Position numbers and translations under genes: made by a program. This document shows, piece by piece, positions 1 to 4,760 of a stretch of DNA of 11,361 bases; positions within the stretch are counted from its first letter, which is position 1, and the number at the start of each line of letters is the position of its first letter. Origin of the DNA: DASTYK01 sp964384585. GTDB taxonomy: Bacteria; Gemmatimonadota; Gemmatimonadetes; Longimicrobiales; RSA9. The notes under the pieces are model-generated. The model made no database searches, was not told the DNA's origin, and saw nothing but the letters and a program-made list of their open reading frames with translations. The stretch spans positions 1-11,361 of the forward strand of contig CAYLME010000116.1 of the NCBI GenBank assembly GCA_964384585.1, read 5' to 3'.

Positions 1-227
1 GCGAGATCAAGTCCAACGGCCTGCTGTTCGAAGACGCACTCGCGAGCATCACGATCGACGCGGCGAAGATTCTCGGCATCGACGCGCGTGTTGGTTCGAT
101 TGAGCCGGGCAAGGATGCCGATCTGGTAGTCATCGACGGACCTTGGTATGAGCTTACGTCGAGGATCGAAATGGTGTTCGTCGATGGAATGCTTGCTTAC
201 ACGCGGAGTGAGGAGGACGCATCGTGA
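1..227 (+). CDS. Amidohydrolase, C-terminal fragment (imidazolonepropionase-like), 5' end outside window
   Basis: Only the last 74 codons are present; the first complete codon is at base 3 and the TGA is at 225-227. The fragment reads ITIDAAKILGIDARVGSI then EPGKDADLVVIDGP and ends near VFVDGMLAYTR. This is the standard C-terminus of amidohydrolase-superfamily enzymes related to imidazolonepropionase and cytosine deaminase, where the chain leaves the TIM barrel and closes the small beta-sandwich. The same pattern recurs at the end of the next gene, so the two look like tandem duplicates. The metal ligands lie upstream of the window, so I cannot say whether this copy is active. Its stop codon overlaps the GTG start of the downstream copy (GTGA), which suggests one operon and translational coupling. 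The substrate cannot be inferred. The family assignment is firm; the precise function is unknown. Confidence 0.9.
   Translation, partial: EIKSNGLLFEDALASITIDAAKILGIDARVGSIEPGKDADLVVIDGPWYELTSRIEMVFVDGMLAYTRSEEDAS
211..216 (+). promoter_or_regulatory. Strong Shine-Dalgarno (AGGAGG) for the GTG-started amidohydrolase
   Basis: A perfect AGGAGG lies inside the last codons of the upstream gene, with a 7-nt gap before GTG at 224. It is the main reason for choosing the GTG start rather than a later ATG, and it fits re-initiation or coupled translation across the GTGA overlap. The start also gives a protein with a credible export signal. Confidence 0.75.
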
Positions 228-1549
228 TCTGCCGCGTTACGGTTCTGATGTTGGCGCTCACGGCGCTGAGTCCAAAACTGGCACTCCTCCATGCGCAGGA
301 GGCGCGTGTCACTGCAATCCGGGGCGGATTCGTGATCCCGGTTTCGGGTCCGCCCATCGAGAACGGGACCGTGCTTATCCGGGACGGCCTCATCGCAGCC
401 GTCGGTAGGGACGTCCGGGTTCCGGCCGGCGCGGTCGAAGTGGACGCCTCCGGTCGTTATGTCATGCCTGGGCTCGTCGATGCCCGTAGTTACTACGGCA
501 TAGCCGCCGAAGACCTTAATGAAGGTAGCCGCGCGATCGCACCGGAACTACGCGTGATCGAAGCCTATTATCCTTTCGGCCAGTTCGGCAGCGGACCGTT
601 CGTTCAACCGCGGGCGGAGGATCTTCTGCGCGGCGGAGTGACGGCTCACTACATTGCGCCCGGGGACCGCGCAGTCGTGGCGGGGCAGGGTGCCGTAGTG
701 AAGTCAGCCGGTCCGAGCTTCGACGCCCTCGTCCTTCGTGAGCCAGCCGCTGTCGGCATGACCATCGGTGGCCGTCCGGCGAACCATTTTCGTAGCACCA
801 ACGCCTCGCCGGGTTCGCGTCTCGCTGTCATGGCCCAGCTTCGCTCCGCCCTTATCCAAGCCAGCGAGTACGCCACGCGGCAACGAAAGTACGAGGAGCT
901 CCCCTCCACTCAGATGCGTGCGCAGCCGCCGCCCACTCGGGACTTAGGCATGGAAGCGCTGGTTCGCGTCCTACGCCGTGAGATTCCCGCTCGCATTCAG
1001 GCGAATCGTACGGTGGAAATCCGCAATGCGCTCCAGCTGGCCGACGAGTTCGAGATCGACATTGTCATTGAGAGCGGCATTGCTGCCCATGAGCTGGCCG
1101 TGGAGTTGGCGACGCGCGGAATCCCCGTAGTGCTCGGGCCCACTTCGCACCCATACGTTTCCGGCGAGGAGATCCCGGACAAGAGTGAGTATCCAGACCC
1201 CGACGAACGTCGCGCCGCTTGGCTCGCGGAGGCAGGAGTTCCCTTCGCTATCGCCAGCTTCTCCCGCGCCTTCGGGCAGCTTGGTCCAGCAGGTACTGGG
1301 CAGTGGCTCCTCTTGGAGGCGGGACTCGCCGTCGGCTACGGGCTCCCAGAGATCGAAGCACTGCGTGCTGTGACGCTGCGTCCTGCCCAGATCTTAGGGG
1401 TCGCCGACCGCGTCGGTAGCCTTGAGGTAGGTAAAGATGCTGACGTCATTATATTGGACGGACCGCCGTTAAGCGTGCGTTCCCGGGTTGAAAGAGTGTA
1501 TGTGGGTGGGGAGGAAGTGTTCGTACGGGAGCCGCCCGCCGGTCGTTGA
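224..1549 (+). CDS. Exported amidohydrolase-family protein lacking the usual metal ligands (probable pseudo-enzyme)
   Basis: A 441-aa protein with GTG start. Residues 1-25 form a signal peptide: a short basic start, a hydrophobic stretch LMLALTAL, and a likely cleavage near LLHAQ-E. The N-terminal beta-sandwich (about 28-78) contains ENGTVLIRDGLIAAVG. The barrel opens at MPGLVDA (81-87), and the sandwich closes with LGVADRVGSLEVGKDADVII (391-410). The fold assignment to the imidazolonepropionase-like amidohydrolases is therefore clear. The catalytic positions are wrong, however. The strand-1 HxH is R88-S89-Y90. The strand-5 His position reads RIQAN (257-261). The strand-6 His is replaced in VIESG (S284). 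No Asp occurs in the strand-8 segment FAIASFSRAF (341-350). I infer that no binuclear metal site can form, so it may be a structural partner of the upstream amidohydrolase, to which it is translationally coupled, or a binding protein. The reading frame is clean and does not look like a decaying pseudogene. Confidence 0.88.
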   Translation: MICRVTVLMLALTALSPKLALLHAQEARVTAIRGGFVIPVSGPPIENGTVLIRDGLIAAVGRDVRVPAGAVEVDASGRYVMPGLVDARSYYGIAAEDLNEGSRAIAPELRVIEAYYPFGQFGSGPFVQPRAEDLLRGGVTAHYIAPGDRAVVAGQGAVVKSAGPSFDALVLREPAAVGMTIGGRPANHFRSTNASPGSRLAVMAQLRSALIQASEYATRQRKYEELPSTQMRAQPPPTRDLGMEALVRVLRREIPARIQANRTVEIRNALQLADEFEIDIVIESGIAAHELAVELATRGIPVVLGPTSHPYVSGEEIPDKSEYPDPDERRAAWLAEAGVPFAIASFSRAFGQLGPAGTGQWLLLEAGLAVGYGLPEIEALRAVTLRPAQILGVADRVGSLEVGKDADVIILDGPPLSVRSRVERVYVGGEEVFVREPPAGR

Positions 1550-1591
1550 TACGGCGGCTGACCGCGCAGGAGTCTCATTTTAGGTTAGTGC

Positions 1592-1644
1592 TATGTTGGA
1601 TATACCCATCGTCGCTGCTTTGATAGCCCATTATGATGGATATA
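1592..1644 (+). promoter_or_regulatory. Direct-repeat pair at the hipB promoter/start, candidate autoregulatory operator
   Basis: TATGTTGGATATA (1592-1604) and TATGATGGATATA (1632-1644) match at 12 of 13 positions and are exactly 40 bp apart, close to four helical turns. The second copy covers the hipB start codon at 1633. The stretch is clearly richer in A/T than the surrounding DNA. HipB-type antitoxins are known to repress their own operon by binding repeated sites around the promoter. In E. coli these are TATCC-N8-GGATA, and both copies here contain GGATA. The operator role is inference. I could not place convincing -35 and -10 boxes. Confidence 0.4.
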
Positions 1645-1923
1645 TACGTCGAGACAAGCACTGACGCCGAGATCATGGCCTCGATCGGACGCCGACTCGC
1701 CGTGCTCCGGCAGGCCGCCGGTCTGAACCAGGCCGAGGCGGCGGAGCGGGCGGCTCTGGACTGCTCCACCGTCTCCCGTGCGGAGCAGGGCGACAATCCG
1801 ACGCTACTCATGATCGTTCGCCTGCTGCGCGTGTATGGCCGCCTCGCCGCGCTCGATTCGTTCATTCCGGAGCCGGGCGTGAGCCCGATGCAGCTCGTGC
1901 GCGAGGCACGACGCCGTGGCTGA
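1633..1923 (+). CDS. hipB: HipB-like XRE-family antitoxin / transcriptional repressor
   Basis: A 96-aa cytoplasmic DNA-binding protein. After a short leader (1-10), residues about 11-75 form a Cro/C1-type helix-turn-helix domain: DAEIMASIGRRLAVLRQAAG leads into LNQAEAAERAALDCSTVSRA (31-50) and the helix IVRLLRVYGRLAALDSF. The tail IPEPGVSPMQLVREARRRG is typical of HipB-like antitoxins in hipBA operons, which end in a PEP-x-SP-x-x-L motif. In such systems HipB binds HipA and represses the operon. The gene overlaps the hipA start by 8 nt (GTG at 1916, TGA at 1921-1923), the usual coupled arrangement. No good Shine-Dalgarno is visible before ATG 1633. ATG 1636 is equally possible, and ATG 1675 would clip the conserved TDAEI lead-in. 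The gene looks intact although its partner is broken, so it may act as a solitary antitoxin. Confidence 0.82.
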   Translation: MMDIYVETSTDAEIMASIGRRLAVLRQAAGLNQAEAAERAALDCSTVSRAEQGDNPTLLMIVRLLRVYGRLAALDSFIPEPGVSPMQLVREARRRG

Positions 1924-2560
1924 GGTCACGGCCTTCGCAGTAGTCCGTCTCTGGGGCAGGACGGTCGGCGGCGTGGCCGAGGTGGATGATGGACAGGTCG
2001 TCTTCGAGTACGACCCNNNNNNNNNNCCCATCGTTCAGGACGTCCGGGCTCGAGATCTCGCCGCTGCACCTGCCCTTGCGCACGCGCGGGCCGGTTCGGT
2101 ACGACGAGTTACGTCGTAAGCCGGCCTTCCGCGGTCTACCCGGTGTGCTGGCGGACGCACTGCCGGACGCGTTCGGTACGTCGGTGATCCGTGCCTTCTA
2201 CACGGCGCGCGGCGAGGAGCGGAAGGCGCTGTCGCCAGTGCAGCATCTCCTGTACGTCGGCCAGCGTGCGATCGGCGCGCTCGAGTTTCATCCCGTGGAG
2301 CCGTTGCCGCTGCGTGGGGCGGAAGCAGATGCGCTTTAGTTCACCCAGCTCGTTGTCGATGCACGTCGCATCATCGCGGGCGATGCGGACGTGACGATAC
2401 CGGAGATCTACCGCATCGGCTCTTCGGCGGGCGGGATGCGTCCAAAGGCGGTGGTGTTGTACAACGAGGCGACACGGACGGTCCGGTCGGCGTACGCGAC
2501 GCGGAAACCGGGCGACGTCGCGTGCATCCTGAAGTTCGATGGCGTCGGCGAAGCGCAGAC
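1916..2560 (+). pseudogene. hipA: HipA toxin, truncated: N-terminal subdomain, TAG stop, start of kinase, no catalytic core
   Basis: HipA is a Ser/Thr kinase that phosphorylates aminoacyl-tRNA synthetases in characterised systems. The GTG start at 1916 has GAGG at 1903-1906. The protein begins MAEVTAFAVVRLWGRTVGGV and reaches VVFEYDP before the N run. After the gap, in the frame of position 2028, it continues SFRTSGLEISPLHLPLRTRG, then LADALPDAFG and VGQRAIGALEF, the HipA N-subdomain 1 pattern. A TAG at 2337-2339 interrupts the frame. In the same frame homology resumes: FTQLVVDARRIIAG, IYRIGSSAGGMRPKAVVLYN (the HipA nucleotide/regulatory loop region) and CILKFDGVGE. It then stops near 2556, at a small hairpin (GCAGAC-GGC-GTCTGC, 2555-2569). 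The kinase catalytic aspartates are absent. If translated, the first part would give about 136 aa, assuming the N run closes without extra sequence (see the gap entry). This resembles HipS of HipBST systems, but no hipT follows. A toxic kinase is not encoded here. Confidence 0.8.
2017..2026. other. Assembly gap of 10 Ns, probably zero length
   Basis: Ten consecutive Ns lie within hipA. The sequence before the gap ends GACCC and the sequence after begins CCCATCG. The hipA reading frame differs by one across the Ns. Collapsing the duplicated CCC (removing the Ns plus three bases) joins the frames as YDPSFRTSGLEISP, which has the spacing expected for HipA proteins (YDP-x-F-x-x-SGLE-x-SP). The apparent frameshift is therefore most likely an assembly artefact and not a mutation. 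Confidence 0.85.
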
Positions 2561-2600
2561 GGCGTCTGCTCGGCCAGCCGCAACCGTCCGAACGCTCGTA

Positions 2601-2627
2601 CGCTGGAGGTCGGGACCCGCTGACGTC
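2601..2627. repeat. Imperfect 27-nt direct repeat, copy 1 (downstream of the lipoprotein gene)
   Basis: This segment matches 3899-3925 at 23 of 27 positions, with an uninterrupted shared core CGCTGGAGGTC. Both copies are also preceded by CCGAAC at a similar distance (2588-2593 and 3883-3888, with a 3-nt length difference). It lies about 40 nt after the point where HipA homology stops. The two copies bracket the minus-strand lipoprotein gene, so they could mark an inserted or recombined segment, or be a shared regulatory motif. Confidence 0.45.
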
Positions 2628-2652
2628 CTTCCCCGGCCGGATGGAACGGATG

Positions 2653-3822
2653 CTACGATTCGATCCGATACCGCACGACGCTCTGCAGATCCAGCTCATC
2701 CGTTTCGAGGGAAAGCATCGTCCCGTCGTCGAGGAACGCACTCGGCCACGGTGAATCCGGCGGCAACGTGCCGAGGTACGTACCGTCGGCAGCGAACACG
2801 TCGATCGGTTTCGTGCCATCGACCGTACGCCGACGTACCCAGAGCCGGCCGTCGGGCGCCGCCGCGATCTCGACGACGTGCTGTGCGGTTTCCGAGTACC
2901 CCTGCACTTCGACGACTTTCTCCGCGGGGATCCGACAGTCGTATGCGCCGGCGCTGATCCGGTAGGTATCCGGCATCTCGGCGGCAGCCGTCCGGATCGT
3001 CGCGCGGATCGGATCGATCGTGCGGCGGATGATGCGTCGCGTAGATCCGTCTGCCCACACGTGCACCGCCGCGGTCGCACCGGCGCTCCAGTACACACCA
3101 TCCGACGTCGCTGTCCAGACCAGCTCGGGCGCGAGCAGCGGTGGGACGTTGAGGCCGATCGCGCAGTCCGGGAGCTGGAAGAAGCGCGGCTTTGTGACGG
3201 CGAGGCGTGCGATCGTGTCCGCGCTGCCCTCGCGCACGTGCACGAGTGCACGTGTCGGCGTATCGCTGTCGGCCTGCTCCCGGCTCAGTGCGGTGACATG
3301 GACGAGTCCGTCGTCCATCACGGACACGGGATCGCCCGGTTGAGCATCATCAAACCGACGCTCTTCCAGTGGCGCGCCGAGCGAGTCGAAGCGCACCAGC
3401 GCCCGCTTGTCGAACGCTGCCACACCCACAACGCCATCCGGTTCGACGGTGAGCGCGTATGGAAACTCGAACTCGCCGGGTCCGCCACCCCGGCGGCCGA
3501 AGCGGCGGAACTCGGTTCCGTCGGCGGCGAACACGATCACCTCCTTCGTGATCGCGTCGAGCACGTAGATGCGCTCGCCGTCGCTCGCGATCCCGCCGGT
3601 GAAGGTGCCGCCGAACACATCGGGCCCGTCCGCGGCGCCCATCCGTGCGAGCGGCTGGAACGTCCAGGTGAGCGGTCGGTCGACGCCGGAGTTCGTGACG
3701 ACCTCGATGCCGGCGGAGTCGGCGCGCAGTACCACGTCGCGATCGGCGTCGCCGCCGGCGCAGGCAGCGAGTGTGAATGACAGAAGCAATGCAGGTGTGA
3801 GGTACATCGGTCGAGTGGGCAT
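2653..3822 (-). CDS. Lipoprotein with NHL / 6-bladed beta-propeller repeats
   Basis: A 389-aa protein. Residues 1-20 are a lipoprotein signal (MPTRPMYLTPALLLSFTLAA) with lipobox LAAC, giving lipidated Cys21, so the mature protein should be membrane-anchored outside the cytoplasm. The segment DSAGIEVVTNSG (35-46) follows. Beta-propeller blades then run through the rest: GIASDGERIYVLDA (77-90), VIVFAADGTEFRRFGR, then GGGPGEFEFP (112-121), the NHL-type signature, and near the C-terminus IAAAPDGRLWVRRR and DVFAADGTYLGTLP. The protein closes with SAFLDDGTMLSLETDELDL and a final strand VVRYRIES. Such proteins are usually binding scaffolds; no catalytic motif is visible and no ligand can be named. 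GGGGA lies about 9 nt before ATG 3820-3822, supporting this start over Met6. It is monocistronic, divergent from the 240-aa gene across a 135-nt gap, and converges on the hipA remnant. The family call is firm, the function unknown. Confidence 0.85.
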   Translation of the reverse strand: MPTRPMYLTPALLLSFTLAACAGGDADRDVVLRADSAGIEVVTNSGVDRPLTWTFQPLARMGAADGPDVFGGTFTGGIASDGERIYVLDAITKEVIVFAADGTEFRRFGRRGGGPGEFEFPYALTVEPDGVVGVAAFDKRALVRFDSLGAPLEERRFDDAQPGDPVSVMDDGLVHVTALSREQADSDTPTRALVHVREGSADTIARLAVTKPRFFQLPDCAIGLNVPPLLAPELVWTATSDGVYWSAGATAAVHVWADGSTRRIIRRTIDPIRATIRTAAAEMPDTYRISAGAYDCRIPAEKVVEVQGYSETAQHVVEIAAAPDGRLWVRRRTVDGTKPIDVFAADGTYLGTLPPDSPWPSAFLDDGTMLSLETDELDLQSVVRYRIES

Positions 3823-3898
3823 CGGTCCGGTCCCCGGGTCGGTGAGCGGTAGTGCCGCGGGCGACGACGTCGTGTGTCGAGGCCGAACTCAACGCGTG

Positions 3899-3925
3899 CG
3901 CTGGAGGTCTGGACGCGGTAACGTC
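3899..3925. repeat. Imperfect 27-nt direct repeat, copy 2 (between the two divergent genes)
   Basis: Second copy of the repeat at 2601-2627, in the same orientation, with substitutions at repeat positions 12, 17, 20 and 22. It lies in the 135-nt divergent intergenic region, 32 nt before the start of the 240-aa gene and about 77 nt upstream of the lipoprotein start. It could also be a promoter or operator element for either gene. Confidence 0.45.
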
Positions 3926-3945
3926 GGGTCTCAACCCTCGCCCAT

Positions 3946-3950
3946 GGAGG
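3946..3950 (+). promoter_or_regulatory. Shine-Dalgarno GGAGG for the 240-aa gene
   Basis: GGAGG sits 7 nt before ATG 3958 and 13 nt before the alternative ATG 3964, which favours the first start. The site also lies inside a three-codon ORF (ATG 3944, GAG, GCC, TGA 3953-3955), probably by chance. Confidence 0.65.
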
Positions 3951-3957
3951 CCTGAAC

Positions 3958-4680
3958 ATGGCCATGGAGAAGCAGGCGGACTTCGTCGTCGACCAGATCC
4001 TGAACATGGCGTCGGGCCGGTTCGATGTCGAGCCGGCCGACGAACGGACGCATCCACACGTCTCGTGGAAGGCGTACCGTCGTTTTCAGCAGGAGGCGGA
4101 ATCACACGGCTTTCGCCACCTTGCCGACGTCGACGTTGTCAGCATCGAGCCCGCCGCGCAGGTCATGCGCCGCACCGCGCTGGCGATGTTTTCCGGACCC
4201 GATGGCACGGAGGTGATGGGCCACTACCGGATGTCACTGCGCTGGACGGTCGGCGGCATGATCGCTCGGATGATGCGCGGCGGTGGCAGCTTCATCGAGA
4301 TCGGCACGTATTTCGGCAGTTCGGCCGATGGCGTCGAGCTGGAAACCGCGCGGGCCGCGGCCGAGCTGGTGTGGGATCTGCCCGACTTTCACCGGCGCGA
4401 ACTGATGGCACCGAAGACGCCGCTCGACGCCGTGATCGAGCGACATCGCCAGCGCGTGCGCCAGTATGCGACCGGGCAACCCGGCATGCGGCCGCTTGTG
4501 ATGACGTCGGTCGATGACATCGTCCGGCACAACCGGGTCGTGGAGCAGCGAAAGCGGGACTGGCGTCGCGAGCGCGGCTGGGTCACGCGCGACGAGCTCG
4601 CCCGCCTCAGCCGGTTGAGCGGGCCCCCGCTCGACCGTTTCTTTGAGGCGGTCCAGCGCGTAGCGTCACAGCACGCCTGA
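3958..4680 (+). CDS. Hypothetical cytoplasmic protein, 240 aa, not recognised
   Basis: I do not recognise a characterised family. No signal peptide or clear membrane helix is visible. The N-terminus (1-18) is probably helical. Residues 38-58 (AYRRFQQEAESHGFRHLADV) look like a helix leading into a strand, followed by an apparent strand-turn-strand region at 73-120: TALAMFSGPDGTEVMGHYRM, RWTVGG, then SFIEIGTYFG. From about 126 the protein is mainly helical and charged: ETARAAAELVWDLPDF, then DAVIERHRQRVRQYA (157-171), and a basic segment VVEQRKRDWRRERGWVTRDE (194-213) before a final helix. The layout, a small sandwich-like half plus a helical arm, resembles uncharacterised proteins with a GFRHLxDxxVVS opening, but I cannot name a domain. 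It is preceded by a good ribosome-binding site, is divergent from the lipoprotein gene and converges with the glucan synthase 80 nt away. Codon use looks like that of a real high-GC gene. Confidence 0.75.
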   Translation: MAMEKQADFVVDQILNMASGRFDVEPADERTHPHVSWKAYRRFQQEAESHGFRHLADVDVVSIEPAAQVMRRTALAMFSGPDGTEVMGHYRMSLRWTVGGMIARMMRGGGSFIEIGTYFGSSADGVELETARAAAELVWDLPDFHRRELMAPKTPLDAVIERHRQRVRQYATGQPGMRPLVMTSVDDIVRHNRVVEQRKRDWRRERGWVTRDELARLSRLSGPPLDRFFEAVQRVASQHA

Positions 4681-4719
4681 CCGCCGTAAACGCGACAGTC
4701 GAGTTCACGGCGAGCGCGG

Positions 4720-4749
4720 GCGGGAGACGCCAGCGGTGACCGCTCCCGC
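4720..4749. terminator. Weak hairpin between convergent genes, possible bidirectional terminator
   Basis: GCGGGAG (4720-4726) pairs with CTCCCGC (4743-4749) around a 16-nt loop that itself contains AGCGGT-G-ACCGCT symmetry. It lies between the stop codons of two convergent genes, where a terminator is expected, but no T-tract follows on either strand. The support is position and base pairing only. Confidence 0.22.
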
Positions 4750-4760
4750 AGCCGCCATCC

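Noticed and set aside
1530..1559. AGCCGCC / GGCGGCT hairpin over the end of the amidohydrolase gene as a terminator
   Set aside because: The stem is only 7 bp with a 16-nt loop, it includes coding sequence and the stop codon, and no T-tract follows.
1593..1664. 23-codon ORF starting at ATG 1593 upstream of and overlapping hipB
   Set aside because: No ribosome-binding site and no recognisable peptide. The ATG falls within the first direct repeat and is better explained as part of that repeat.
2136..3251. 371-aa - strand ORF spanning the hipA remnant and the lipoprotein gene
   Set aside because: Low-complexity Arg/Ser/Thr-rich translation. It overlaps a clear propeller lipoprotein in another frame and HipA homology on the other strand.
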